NCBI GenBank assembly: GCA_045648145.1
Contig: JAZRNK010000026.1
Location: 10,779 to 74,778 of the forward strand
Source: UMGS172 sp045648145
GTDB lineage: Bacteria; Bacillota; Clostridia; Oscillospirales; Acutalibacteraceae
Reading direction: 5' to 3'
Length of the DNA stretch: 64,000 nt
Shown: positions 33,301-42,517 of the stretch, one piece after another
Layout: every line of letters starts with the position of its first letter
Numbering within the stretch: the first letter of the stretch is position 1
The notes under the pieces: generated by a model
What the model was told of the DNA's origin: nothing
What the model saw: only the letters and a program-made list of their open reading frames with translations
Database searches by the model: none
Program-made: the position numbers and the translations under genes

Positions 33301-33311
33301 TTTTGTATAAT
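33284..33311. promoter_or_regulatory. Dif-like Xer site (28-bp palindrome)
   Basis: Arms ATTATACAAAA and TTTTGTATAAT are perfect complements around TGAATA, the 11-6-11 geometry of Xer sites. The right arm agrees at 8 of 11 positions with the XerD arm TTATGTAAACT known from Bacillus dif; the left arm does not match the usual XerC arm. A terminator without T-run is the alternative. Confidence 0.5.
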
Positions 33312-33826
33312 TTAGGGAGGGGCAAAAACCTAATGATTACGCTAACAAGCGATTTTTACCTAATATTAGCCATTTAACAATATGTATTTAACTTACTATT
33401 AATTGTCATCCATTATTTATAAATACAGCTTAATTATCAACACATAATTTTGTAATTCAAATTTTTAAACATAAAATTTATAATAACTATCATTGTTTTT
33501 GTCTCCTTTATATTTTTATAATGTTTTTTCGGTATTTAATTTGTTTTTCAAAAAATTTCATCTTACCAGTTTTTTTCAGTAATACCTTAGGTCATTTAAA
33601 AAATTTCTATTCGATAGGATTTTAGTCCGTAATTTGTATTTTACGAGAATTTATTGTATTAACAATAAATCACTTAATTTTTATACGTTTAGAAGCTTTA
33701 TAGAATCATCAAAACAATATTACCTATTTTATAATTTGTAATTGTTTTTTTAACCAATATATATTATAATAATTATACAAAATATTTGATTTTTGTTTGT
33801 GAAACTGTTTCACGGAGGTGCGTTTT
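33312..33826. other. 515-bp AT-rich noncoding gap between prophage and recombinase gene
   Basis: No credible ORF. Contents: a 9-bp stem ATTTATTGT/ACAAATAAAT-like hairpin (33649-33670), a third exact copy of the Xer-arm 11-mer ATTATACAAAA at 33772-33782, and the palindrome GTGAAAC-T-GTTTCAC (33799-33813) touching the recombinase ribosome site. The rest shows nothing I can name. Confidence 0.5.
33799..33813. promoter_or_regulatory. Palindrome overlapping the recombinase translation start region
   Basis: GTGAAAC-T-GTTTCAC is a perfect 7-bp inverted repeat immediately before GGAGGTG. It could be an operator or an mRNA hairpin that hides the ribosome site. Confidence 0.5.
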
Positions 33827-34834
33827 ATGAAACGTGAAGTTTTATTATCAGTTTCTCCTGTATTGCGAGAGTTTTTAACTTATAGCGAAACCATTAAAGG
33901 AAAATCAGAAAAAACGGTTGAACAATACTACTTGGATTTAACGCTATTCTTCAAATATTTAAAACTTGACAGAGGTTTGACTGACAGCTCTATCCCCTTT
34001 TCAGACATAAAAGTTGACGATGTAGGTGTTTCGCTTTTAGAAACGGTTACTATATCTGATTTATATTCCTTTTTAGTATACTGCAAAACCGAGCGTAACA
34101 ACGGCGCTGCCGCCAGAGCGCGAAAGGTTTCGGCATTACGTGTGTTTTTTAAATACCTATGTAACACAACCCACGCCATAAAGGTTAATCCTGCATCTGA
34201 ATTAGATGCACCAAAGCTAAAAAAGACGTTGCCAGTACACCTCAGTTTAGAGCAAAGTATTGATCTATTAAAATCTATCGACGGACCGCATAAGGAACGT
34301 GATTTTTGTATTATTACCTTATTTTTAAATTGCGGTATGCGATTATCTGAACTTTGTTCCTTAAATTATACCGATATTAAATCTGACGGTTCGTTAAAAA
34401 TAACCGGTAAAGGTAATAAAGAACGTATCGTTTATCTAAATGACGCATGTATGTTGGCGGTTGAAAATTATATGAAGGTACGACCGACCGACGGTATTCC
34501 CGTAAAGGATAAAAATGCTTTATTTATAAGCGCTCACCGTAAGCGTATCAGTAATAAAACCGTGCAGCACATTGTATATTCTATGCTTGATAAAGCAGGT
34601 CTTAGCGGCCAGGGCTTTTCGACACATAAGTTAAGACACACAGCAGCCACATTAATGTATCAGCTTGGCGGTGTTGATATTCGAGTTTTAAAGGATATTT
34701 TGGGTCACGAAAACCTCGGCACAACACAGATATATACCCACGTTGCAAATAAACAGATTGCCGATGCCTTTGACGCCAACCCACTTTCTCAATTCAAACA
34801 AAAACCTTCTAAAAATGAAGATGACGAAAATTAA
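33827..34834 (+). CDS. XerC/XerD-family tyrosine recombinase
   Basis: 335 aa from ATG 33827 (GGAGGTG upstream; in-frame GTG 33818 is inside that site). N-terminal SAM-like core-binding domain and C-terminal catalytic domain with all expected residues: Arg in CGMRLSELCSL, Lys in GKGNKERI, HKLRH, LGHENLGTTQIY (His and Tyr). Codon use is host-like and cwlJ-gerQ follow, so it is probably a host gene. Its position next to a dif-like palindrome recalls single-recombinase systems with an adjacent site, such as XerS/difSL. Confidence 0.88.
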   Translation: MKREVLLSVSPVLREFLTYSETIKGKSEKTVEQYYLDLTLFFKYLKLDRGLTDSSIPFSDIKVDDVGVSLLETVTISDLYSFLVYCKTERNNGAAARARKVSALRVFFKYLCNTTHAIKVNPASELDAPKLKKTLPVHLSLEQSIDLLKSIDGPHKERDFCIITLFLNCGMRLSELCSLNYTDIKSDGSLKITGKGNKERIVYLNDACMLAVENYMKVRPTDGIPVKDKNALFISAHRKRISNKTVQHIVYSMLDKAGLSGQGFSTHKLRHTAATLMYQLGGVDIRVLKDILGHENLGTTQIYTHVANKQIADAFDANPLSQFKQKPSKNEDDEN

Positions 34835-34866
34835 CGGTAGGACATTTTGTCTTACCGTTTTTTTGT
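34834..34866 (+). terminator. Terminator after recombinase gene
   Basis: ACGGTAGGAC pairs with GTCTTACCGT around ATTTT (one G-T wobble), followed by seven T. Confidence 0.85.
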
Positions 34867-34932
34867 ACAAACTATGTCAAATTTTAAATTAAATCATAGT
34901 ATATAAAAGAAACAATGAACTGAGGAATAAAT

Positions 34933-35376
34933 ATGCCCTTTGATGCAAGAGAACTATTAGCAAGAATAATTCAATGTGAGGCCGGAGGCGAAGGAGAAAT
35001 CGGTATGGCGGCGGTAGCTACCGTTGTTATGAACCGTGTTCACGTTGCCGGTGGCGAGTATTTAAGAACCGGTGGCGGTAACCTAAGAAACGTTATATTT
35101 CAAGAATACCAGTTTGACTGTGCAAGAACGCAAATTGGCGGTCAATACAACGCTCAAAACATATATAATATGTCACCCGAACCTATTAATTATCAAATAG
35201 CAGATTGGGCTTTAGGCGGTAATGTATTAGGCGCTGTCGGTGACTGCTTATGGTATTATAATCCTTTTTCTCCAAACTGCGAATACTATTTCCCACGAAA
35301 CGGCTCAGGAGTTTATCACACAAGAATTAATCAGCATTGCTTTTACAGACCTACATCTAAATACTGGGAAACCTAA
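34933..35376 (+). CDS. cwlJ: Spore cortex-lytic cell wall hydrolase CwlJ
   Basis: 147 aa; GAGGAAT before the ATG. SleB/CwlJ hydrolase_2 domain: ELLARIIQCEAGGEGEIGMAAVATVVMNRV with catalytic Glu, and the ending NQHCFYRPTSKYW seen in CwlJ. It lacks a signal peptide and peptidoglycan-binding domain, as CwlJ does, since it is made in the mother cell and placed in the coat. It degrades cortex peptidoglycan at germination. gerQ, its localisation partner, follows. Confidence 0.9.
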   Translation: MPFDARELLARIIQCEAGGEGEIGMAAVATVVMNRVHVAGGEYLRTGGGNLRNVIFQEYQFDCARTQIGGQYNAQNIYNMSPEPINYQIADWALGGNVLGAVGDCLWYYNPFSPNCEYYFPRNGSGVYHTRINQHCFYRPTSKYWET

Positions 35377-35403
35377 ACTCAAATTATGAAAGGTTAGATT
35401 TTT

Positions 35404-35946
35404 ATGAATAACATGTGCGGACGAAACAATATGAACGGTAATATGTACAACGCACAAAATTATGCGTATCAGCCTGCAGGAAACGCTTCACTCACACCAC
35501 AAAACACTACTACAAACACTTCCGGAATGACCGGAAGTATGATGAATAACTGGTCAGATACAGACTCAGGTTATGTAACACAACCTAATATGCCATCACA
35601 ATGGCATGACGGCCCAACAACACAGCGAATAAATCAAATACGAAATATGCCAATGAACGATATGAGTATCGGTAGCAACCAAACAATAAGCTTAACACCC
35701 GAAACTTTAACAAATACCGACTTTTTACCCGCATACCTAAGCAAACACGTCGGAAAATGGATCAGAGCAGAGTTTTTAATTGGCGGTTTTCTTGAGCAAC
35801 GTGTCGGCGTATTATTTGAAGTGGGCGCAAGCTATATTATTATTAAATCAATAGAACCCGAAACCTTGGTAGTTTGCGATCTGTTTTCTATCAGATTCGT
35901 AACGGTTGTATTAGATAACGACTTTCCTAAATTGATGTCATTTTAA
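35404..35946 (+). CDS. gerQ: Spore coat protein GerQ
   Basis: 180 aa. N-terminal ~100 residues rich in Asn, Met, Gln and Thr are low-complexity coat-like sequence; the C-terminal ~85 residues (LPAYLSKHVGKWIRAEFLIGGF...GVLFEVGASYIIIKSI...LFSIRFVTVV) form the GerQ beta domain. GerQ is needed for CwlJ placement in Bacillus, where the two genes form an operon, as here. Gln/Lys richness fits its known transglutaminase cross-linking. Confidence 0.85.
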   Translation: MNNMCGRNNMNGNMYNAQNYAYQPAGNASLTPQNTTTNTSGMTGSMMNNWSDTDSGYVTQPNMPSQWHDGPTTQRINQIRNMPMNDMSIGSNQTISLTPETLTNTDFLPAYLSKHVGKWIRAEFLIGGFLEQRVGVLFEVGASYIIIKSIEPETLVVCDLFSIRFVTVVLDNDFPKLMSF

Positions 35947-35952
35947 AGAGAA

Positions 35953-35979
35953 AACCCGTAAGAAACATCTTACGGGTTT
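35953..35979. terminator. Bidirectional terminator between gerQ and recN
   Basis: AACCCGTAAG and CTTACGGGTT, perfect 10-bp stem with AAACAT loop, between convergent genes. It marks the point where dominant gene direction reverses. Confidence 0.88.
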
Positions 35980-35981
35980 AA

Positions 35982-37646
35982 TTATTTATGACTATCTATC
36001 ATTTCCTTAGCAGAAACAAACAGATTATCGGTAATATCTGTACCTGACATAATACGGGCAATTTCGTTAACACGCTCATCACCGACAACATTTACTACAT
36101 CAGTAAATGTATTACCGTTTGAAACAGACTTGCTGATAAGTAAATGACTGTCTGCCGCACTCGCTATCTGTGCAAGATGCGTTACGCAAATTACTTGATA
36201 TGTTTCAGATAAGCTTTTCATTTGCCTTCCGACTTTATCAGCCGCCTTACCGCTTATACCAGTATCAATTTCGTCAAAAATCAGCGTTTTTGCGTCGTTT
36301 ATATTCGACATAACACTCTTAATTGCCAACATTATTCGTGAAAGTTCGCCGCCCGACGCAATTTTAGACAAAGGTTTTGACTCTTGGCCAATATTAGCTG
36401 AAATTAAAAATTCAACATTATCGCAACCGTTCAAGGTATAAATACCTTCTTGAAAATCTGCCATAAAGGTAACCTTGGGCATTTCCAAATACTTTAAAAC
36501 ATCACAAATTTTTTCGGAAAATTGTTTAGCAGTTTGTTTTCTACATTCGGTTAAAACTGCTGCTTTTTCGATAAGTTCATCCTCTAAAGCATCTGATTTT
36601 TCCTCAAGCTCTAAAACAAGAGTATCACAGTTGATTATATTTTCAATTTCCGTCTTGGCTGATTGTAGATATTCAAGTATTTTCTCTTCACTTCCGCCGT
36701 ATTTACGCACAAGAGAATTTAACACATCAATCCTCTGTTCGCACTTGTCTAACTCTCCAACGTCAAATGAAACACTATCACAATATTCTCTTATCTGCAT
36801 GGCAATATCATCAAGCTCTGATGACAGCTCAGTCATTTTTTCAGAAACCTTTGTACCGTTGGGTAAAACGCTTGATATAGGCCCGAACAAATTAAAAGCT
36901 TGAGCCGCAAGTGTTATTGAACCTGAATTTTCATCATCACCTGCAAGTAAATCATAACAGCCTTGCAAAGCAACCTTTAGTTTTTCTGAATTTTTGATAA
37001 TTTCTCTGCGTTTAATAAGCTCATCAAGTTCACCAACAGTAACATTCGCTGCTTCAATTTCATTAATTTGAAACTTTAAAAGCTCAGTTCTTCTTTGCTT
37101 TTCGTTTTCGTCGGTTTTTAAAGATTTCAACTTCTTTTTTACATCTTTTAATCTACTGTAGCAATCCTTATATACGGAAATTTTATCGTTATAATTTCCG
37201 AAGCTATCAATAAAACCGCAATGATTTTCAGGATTAAGCAAGGCCTGATTATCGTGTTGACCGTGGATGTTTACAAGCTTAAAACCGATTTCCTTCAAAA
37301 CCGAAACGTTAACACTCACACCATTGATTTTACATACATTTTTACCGTCAGCATTAATAACACGTGTGATAATGAGTGTATCATCATCAAAAGAAACACC
37401 ATACTCTGACAACAATTCTTTAACACTAATATCAACATCGTCAAACAAAGCGGTAACAGTAGCTTTTGAGCAACCCGACCTAATGAGCTCTTTTGAGGTT
37501 CTTTGGCCTGTTACGGCATTTATTGCATCAATTATAATTGACTTACCGGCTCCTGTTTCACCGGTCAAAACATTAAAGCCGCTGTCAAATTCAATATTAC
37601 ATTTTTCAATTATTGCTATATTTTCAATGTTCAGTGACTTTAGCAT
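35982..37646 (-). CDS. recN: DNA repair protein RecN
   Basis: 554 aa. SMC-like: Walker A FNVLTGETGAGKSIIIDAI at the N-terminus, long central coiled coils, ABC signature LSRIMLAIKS preceded by IASGGE, and Walker B KTLIFDEIDTGISG. RecN gathers double-strand break ends before RecA-mediated repair. Last gene of the run starting at nusB; argR lies just upstream, the order known from many Firmicutes. Confidence 0.96.
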   Translation of the reverse strand: MLKSLNIENIAIIEKCNIEFDSGFNVLTGETGAGKSIIIDAINAVTGQRTSKELIRSGCSKATVTALFDDVDISVKELLSEYGVSFDDDTLIITRVINADGKNVCKINGVSVNVSVLKEIGFKLVNIHGQHDNQALLNPENHCGFIDSFGNYNDKISVYKDCYSRLKDVKKKLKSLKTDENEKQRRTELLKFQINEIEAANVTVGELDELIKRREIIKNSEKLKVALQGCYDLLAGDDENSGSITLAAQAFNLFGPISSVLPNGTKVSEKMTELSSELDDIAMQIREYCDSVSFDVGELDKCEQRIDVLNSLVRKYGGSEEKILEYLQSAKTEIENIINCDTLVLELEEKSDALEDELIEKAAVLTECRKQTAKQFSEKICDVLKYLEMPKVTFMADFQEGIYTLNGCDNVEFLISANIGQESKPLSKIASGGELSRIMLAIKSVMSNINDAKTLIFDEIDTGISGKAADKVGRQMKSLSETYQVICVTHLAQIASAADSHLLISKSVSNGNTFTDVVNVVGDERVNEIARIMSGTDITDNLFVSAKEMIDSHK

Positions 37647-37655
37647 AATTTACCT

Positions 37656-38108
37656 CTATTTGATTAATTCTTTAATCATTTTAGTAAGCTCGGCGGCATC
37701 ACCCTCGGAACGTACTATCACTAATATGGTATCGTCACCGGCTAAGGTTCCCAACACATTAGAACATTCCATCATATCAAGCGATGCACAAGCACCCTGT
37801 GCCATACCGGAATGACACTTTATGACAACATTATTAATAGCAAAATCAACCGAAATAACCGAATGTGCAAAAATATCACGATATTGAAAATTTCTACCAG
37901 AAGAAGTGTTTTTGTTACTTGCGGCGTAACGGTAAATACCGTTTGCATCTAAGACCTTAACAATTCTTAATTCCTTAATATCACGCGAAACAGTTGCCTG
38001 TGTGACATCAAAGCCTGATGAAACTAATGCCTTCTGCAGCTCATCCTGCGTTTCTATAGCGTTCTTTTCAATAAGCTCTAAAAGTTTGTTTTGGCGTTCT
38101 TTTTTCAT
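37656..38108 (-). CDS. argR: Arginine repressor ArgR/AhrC
   Basis: 150 aa. N-terminal winged helix (QDELQKALVSSGFDVTQATVSRDIKELRIVKV) and C-terminal oligomerisation and arginine-binding domain with GTLAGDDTILVI. Represses arginine synthesis genes when arginine is bound; candidate boxes lie before argG in this window. Position between recN and nadK/tlyA is conserved. Confidence 0.96.
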   Translation of the reverse strand: MKKERQNKLLELIEKNAIETQDELQKALVSSGFDVTQATVSRDIKELRIVKVLDANGIYRYAASNKNTSSGRNFQYRDIFAHSVISVDFAINNVVIKCHSGMAQGACASLDMMECSNVLGTLAGDDTILVIVRSEGDAAELTKMIKELIK

Positions 38109-38120
38109 ATTTTCAACCCC

Positions 38121-38951
38121 TTATTCGTTGCACATTTTCTTTGAAAAAACTTTATATACAGACATTTTATTTAACTTAATAAACTTTGCCTTAACATTAG
38201 CTATACTTAATTTTACAACACAATTATTGTCAAAAGTAAAACCGTTTCTACCATCTGCCGAAAGATTAACACTGTCATTTTTATCGTTAAAAAGCGTAAT
38301 GGTTACGGATGTGCCATCATTGATTACCATAGACCTGTTAAGCAAAGTATGTGGACAAACGGGTGTCAAAATCATACAGTTTAATGAAGGGTCGATTATC
38401 GGCCCGCCTGCAGACATTGAATATGCAGTAGAACCCGTCGGCGTTGCCGCAATCAAACCGTCAGCTTTATAAGAAATAACATCATTATCAATAGAAAGCT
38501 TAAAGTTAATCATATTAATATGCATTGATTTTGCTAAAACAAAATCATTTAAGCACAAAACCGAGTCACACAAGCTGCCGTCAACAAACTTTTCAGCTTT
38601 TAGCATTATGCGGTTTTCAACAATATAATCACCTGAAAATAATTTATATAAATCATCTAAATTTCCAGCATCAATACTTGTCAAATATCCAAGCTTACCT
38701 GCATTAATACCAAGTACAGGTAGATTAAACATAGCCGCAATTTTTGCGACCTTTATCATAGTACCGTCGCCACCAACCGAAATAACTACATCAACATTCT
38801 TAAAATACTCATCAAGATTATCATTATTTAGGATAAATTCAAAATCAAGTTGTGTTACTGCAGCAGACTTTTTTTCTAAAATCTTAACAGCACGGTCGAC
38901 AGTATTTTTACCGGTTAAATTTTCAGAGTTATAAACAATTAAAATGTTCAT
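38121..38951 (-). CDS. nadK: NAD kinase
   Basis: 276 aa; GGAGGTG before the ATG. VISVGGDGTMIKVAK (GGDG motif), LGINAGKLGYL, and the NE/D-like substrate stretch TPTGSTAYSMSAGGPII. It phosphorylates NAD+ to NADP+. Together with nadE upstream the window encodes two steps of cofactor supply. Confidence 0.95.
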   Translation of the reverse strand: MNILIVYNSENLTGKNTVDRAVKILEKKSAAVTQLDFEFILNNDNLDEYFKNVDVVISVGGDGTMIKVAKIAAMFNLPVLGINAGKLGYLTSIDAGNLDDLYKLFSGDYIVENRIMLKAEKFVDGSLCDSVLCLNDFVLAKSMHINMINFKLSIDNDVISYKADGLIAATPTGSTAYSMSAGGPIIDPSLNCMILTPVCPHTLLNRSMVINDGTSVTITLFNDKNDSVNLSADGRNGFTFDNNCVVKLSIANVKAKFIKLNKMSVYKVFSKKMCNE

Positions 38952-38968
38952 AAATTCACCTCCGATAA

Positions 38969-39778
38969 TTATTTATCAAGCTCCAAATGTGATTTATTAA
39001 CTATATTTTCAGCCGTTTCGCCCGATAAATTTTCTGAAATTTCACTTTTTTGTATGTAAATCAAATATTCAATATTACCCTCAGGACCTTTAATGGGTGA
39101 AAAGTCAAGACCTAATACAGAAAAACCGTTAAATAAAACCATATCTATAATTTTTTGAACGGTTTCGATATGGATTTTTTTATCTCGTACAACGCCTTTT
39201 TTACCAACGTTTTCTTTACCTGCTTCGAACTGTGGTTTTATTAAGCAAACCGCTCTTCCCTCTTCTGACAACAAAGTTTTCATAACAGGAACTATTAACG
39301 ATAAAGAGATAAAAGAAACATCCACCGAAGCAAAATCTAATTCATCAGGAACTTGTTCTTTGGTAACGTATCTGAAATTTGTCCTTTCAAGATTTACAAC
39401 TCTTTCATCAGTACGCAGCTTCCAAGCAAGTTGACCGTAACCGACGTCAATAGCATAAACCTTTTTAGCTCCATTTTGAAGCATACAGTCAGAAAAACCG
39501 CCGGTTGAGGCACCAATATCGGCGCAAATATAACCGTCAAGCTTTAAATCAAAGGAACTTATAGCTTTTTCAAGCTTTAAGCCTCCCCTGCTGACATATT
39601 TTAACGGATTACTCCTAACCTCAATAACGTCGTCGGCTTTAACCGTCATACCGGCCTTATCAGCCTTCTGATTATTAACATAAACAACGCCTGCCATTAT
39701 TAAGGTTTTGGCTTTTTCCCTGCTTTCGCAAAAACCTTGTTCAAAAACGGCACTATCTAACCTTTTTTTATCTGTCAA
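38969..39778 (-). CDS. tlyA: TlyA-family 23S/16S rRNA 2'-O-methyltransferase
   Basis: 269 aa from a TTG start that directly abuts the dxs stop, with GAGG correctly spaced. N-terminal S4 domain (RLDSAVFEQGFCESREKAKTLI) and a RrmJ-like methyltransferase domain (ICADIGASTGGFSDCMLQNGA, DVSFISL). Often labelled hemolysin; ribosomal 2'-O-methylation is the demonstrated function in the family. Confidence 0.92.
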   Translation of the reverse strand: MTDKKRLDSAVFEQGFCESREKAKTLIMAGVVYVNNQKADKAGMTVKADDVIEVRSNPLKYVSRGGLKLEKAISSFDLKLDGYICADIGASTGGFSDCMLQNGAKKVYAIDVGYGQLAWKLRTDERVVNLERTNFRYVTKEQVPDELDFASVDVSFISLSLIVPVMKTLLSEEGRAVCLIKPQFEAGKENVGKKGVVRDKKIHIETVQKIIDMVLFNGFSVLGLDFSPIKGPEGNIEYLIYIQKSEISENLSGETAENIVNKSHLELDK

Positions 39779-41623
39779 TTAAATTACCTCTTTGATTAAT
39801 TTAACAATCGATTCAGTATCCAAAGAATACACTTTTCTTTGATTTTGAACCTTTGCGTGTTTAACAAAACCGTCAATAGCGTGTGGATAATAGTTACCTT
39901 TATAGCCTTTAGACAGCAAACAAAAGCCAACACGCTCGGCAACACCGCCGTTTTTAACACCTTCCTCGAAGAAGAAAATATTATCGTATTTTACAAGTGT
40001 TTCAAACAAAGTATCAGATAAAGGATTTAAAACATTAAGTTTGACTACTGTTATCTCTTTACCCTGTTTATCAAGTATTGTTTTAGCGTTAAAAGCTTCA
40101 GCAAAGGTCGTACCGTAAGTAACCACAGCAGTTTTGGATGAACCGAAAACCGAAAATTCACCACTAAAATCGAAATTGCTAATCACTTCATACTCGCAGC
40201 CTTTAGGATAACGGATAACGGCTACTCCCTGCGGATTTTCAAGTCTGTTTTTCAAAATGGTACACAGTTCATTATAGGTTGAAGGTGAATATATTTTTAC
40301 GTTGGGAACAGTTGACAAAAAAGCCACATCAAAAAGACCTTGATGTGTTTCACCATCATCACCAACAAAGCCTGCACGGTCAACAGCAAAAGTAACAGGC
40401 AAATTAGCAATGGCGACATCGTGTATAATCTGGTCATATCCTCGCTGTAAAAAGGTAGAATAAACCGCAAATACAGGCTTAAATCCTTTTTGTGCCAATC
40501 CTGCCGCAAAGGTAACAGCATGTTCCTCCGCAATTCCAACATCGAAAAAGCGTGACTTGAACTGTTGCGAAAAGCCATAAAGACCGGTACCCATAGTCAT
40601 AGCCGCTGTAATAGCGCAAATTTTATCATCGTTAGCGGCTAATTTGCAAAGTTCTTCACCAAAAACATGAGAAAAATCGGTTTTATTTGTTTTAGTAACA
40701 CCGTTTTCAACATCAAAGCTGCCAACACCATGGTACAGTCCCGGATTAGTTTCGGCAGGCTTATATCCCTTTCCTTTAACGGTCTTAACATGTATAAGCA
40801 CCGGTCTGTTCTGCTCTTTAGCTATATTTAAAACATCGGTAAGACTGTCTATATTATGACCGTCAATCGGTCCCATATAGTAAAAGCCTAACGACTCAAA
40901 AATGTTACTATCGTAGATAGCATTTTTGAGCATAGCCTTAATTTTAAACACAAAAGAACGCAGTTTTTTACCAATAAACGGTATTTTTAAGAGAAAATTT
41001 TCAACGCCTGATTTAAACTTAAAATAACGGCGGCGTGTACGAATTTTACTTAAATGCTTTGATAAAGCTCCACGGTTAGCCGATATTGACATTTTGTTAT
41101 CGTTTAAAATAACGATAAAATTTTTATCTTTCTTATTTACATTGTTAAAGGCTTCATAAGCCATACCGCCCGTAAGCGCACCATCACCAACAACGGCAAC
41201 AGAATAATGATTGTTGTTTAACAGTTCGTTAGCTTTAACAACACCATATGCCGACGAAACTGAAGTACTGCTGTGTCCCGAAACAAAAGAATCGTGTTGG
41301 CTCTCATCAGGACGCATAAAGCCGGACAAACCGCCTTCGGTACGGATAGAACAAAAATCATTATATCGTCCTGTAAGCAGTTTATGGGTATAACACTGAT
41401 GACCGACATCAAACAAAATAAGGTCATCAGGCGAATTGAACACCTTGTGTAATGCAACGGTAAGTTCAACCGTTCCTAAGTTTGCAGCCAAATGACCACC
41501 GTTTTTAGAAACCGTGTTAATTATACAGTCGCGTATTTCATCACATAAAACAAGCGTTTCTTCATTATTCAGTTTTTTAACATCTAAAGGACCTTCAATC
41601 CTATTTAAAAAACTATAATTCAT
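39779..41623 (-). CDS. dxs: 1-deoxy-D-xylulose-5-phosphate synthase
   Basis: 614 aa from ATG 41623 (AGGG upstream; in-frame TTG 41629 rejected). Thiamine-diphosphate enzyme: GHQCYTHKLLTGR, GDGALTGGMAYEAFNN...NDNKMSIS (cofactor site) and the transketolase-like pyrimidine domain (GIAEEHAVTFAAGLA, DRAGFVGDDGETHQG). First step of the DXP isoprenoid pathway; ispA lies immediately upstream. Confidence 0.96.
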   Translation of the reverse strand: MNYSFLNRIEGPLDVKKLNNEETLVLCDEIRDCIINTVSKNGGHLAANLGTVELTVALHKVFNSPDDLILFDVGHQCYTHKLLTGRYNDFCSIRTEGGLSGFMRPDESQHDSFVSGHSSTSVSSAYGVVKANELLNNNHYSVAVVGDGALTGGMAYEAFNNVNKKDKNFIVILNDNKMSISANRGALSKHLSKIRTRRRYFKFKSGVENFLLKIPFIGKKLRSFVFKIKAMLKNAIYDSNIFESLGFYYMGPIDGHNIDSLTDVLNIAKEQNRPVLIHVKTVKGKGYKPAETNPGLYHGVGSFDVENGVTKTNKTDFSHVFGEELCKLAANDDKICAITAAMTMGTGLYGFSQQFKSRFFDVGIAEEHAVTFAAGLAQKGFKPVFAVYSTFLQRGYDQIIHDVAIANLPVTFAVDRAGFVGDDGETHQGLFDVAFLSTVPNVKIYSPSTYNELCTILKNRLENPQGVAVIRYPKGCEYEVISNFDFSGEFSVFGSSKTAVVTYGTTFAEAFNAKTILDKQGKEITVVKLNVLNPLSDTLFETLVKYDNIFFFEEGVKNGGVAERVGFCLLSKGYKGNYYPHAIDGFVKHAKVQNQRKVYSLDTESIVKLIKEVI

Positions 41624-41639
41624 AAACAATCCCTAACAA

Positions 41640-42506
41640 TTATTTTTTTCGTTGTGCTAACTCCAACGCGAAGTTTTTAAGTCCTTCGGCAGACTCTCCA
41701 AAGCAATCAAGACATTTTATTGCCTCAGCAGTTAATCTATCAACCTCTGCTTGTGCTTTTTCAAGCCCAACATAAGATACATAGGTGGATTTATTTGCTT
41801 CACTGTCACTGCCTATCGGTTTTCCTAAAACCTCACTTGTGCTTGTAATATCAAGAATATCGTCCATTATCTGAAATGCTAAGCCTAAATTTTCGGCAAA
41901 TTTAGCAGCAGCATTGATTTGGTCATCATCAGCTTTGCCGATAATACAACCGATTTTAGCAGCCGCAACCAACAACGCACCTGTTTTTAACCTATACATT
42001 TCTAAAACTGACGGAAGGGGTGCTTTAATATTTTCATATTTTAAATCAATGACCTGACCGCCTATCATGCCGTTAATTCCCGCGCATTCAGCTAAAACCT
42101 TTGCAGCCTTTAAAACGGCATTTGCATCGACATCTTTGGTAGATAATGCGATATTAAACGCTTCGGTAAGTAATGCATCACCGGCAAGCAAAGCCGTCGA
42201 CTCACCAAACGCTATATGGCAGGATGGCTTACCTCGGCGAAAATCGTCGTTATCCATACACGGAAGGTCGTCATGTATCAAAGAGTACGTGTGTATCATT
42301 TCGAGCGCACAGGCAAAATTTAAAGCCTTTTCAGGCACATTGCCGCTTACTCTCGTAAACTCCATCATCAAGCACGGTCTGATTCTTTTACCACCTGCAG
42401 ACAAGCTATATAAAACTGCATCATTAAGACTACTGTATTCGCTATTTTTATTTGCAAAAATGTCTGCAAACGAATTTTCAATTAAAGGAATATAATTTTC
42501 AAACAT
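41640..42506 (-). CDS. ispA: Polyprenyl (farnesyl) diphosphate synthase
   Basis: 288 aa. First Asp-rich motif LIHDDLPCMDNDDFRRGKPSCH and second motif QIMDDILDITS, with GKPIGSD. Its length fits short-chain synthases making geranyl/farnesyl diphosphate from products of the DXP pathway. It is between dxs and xseB as in many Firmicutes. Confidence 0.95.
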   Translation of the reverse strand: MFENYIPLIENSFADIFANKNSEYSSLNDAVLYSLSAGGKRIRPCLMMEFTRVSGNVPEKALNFACALEMIHTYSLIHDDLPCMDNDDFRRGKPSCHIAFGESTALLAGDALLTEAFNIALSTKDVDANAVLKAAKVLAECAGINGMIGGQVIDLKYENIKAPLPSVLEMYRLKTGALLVAAAKIGCIIGKADDDQINAAAKFAENLGLAFQIMDDILDITSTSEVLGKPIGSDSEANKSTYVSYVGLEKAQAEVDRLTAEAIKCLDCFGESAEGLKNFALELAQRKK

Positions 42507-42517
42507 TTACACACCTA

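Noticed and set aside
33284..33311. Canonical Firmicutes dif
   Set aside because: Only 17 of 28 positions agree with the usual consensus and the XerC arm is poor; described as dif-like instead.
33300..33783. Second, satellite prophage bounded by the third arm copy at 33771
   Set aside because: Only 13 AT-rich bases match and the interval has no ORF or hairpin set like the main element.
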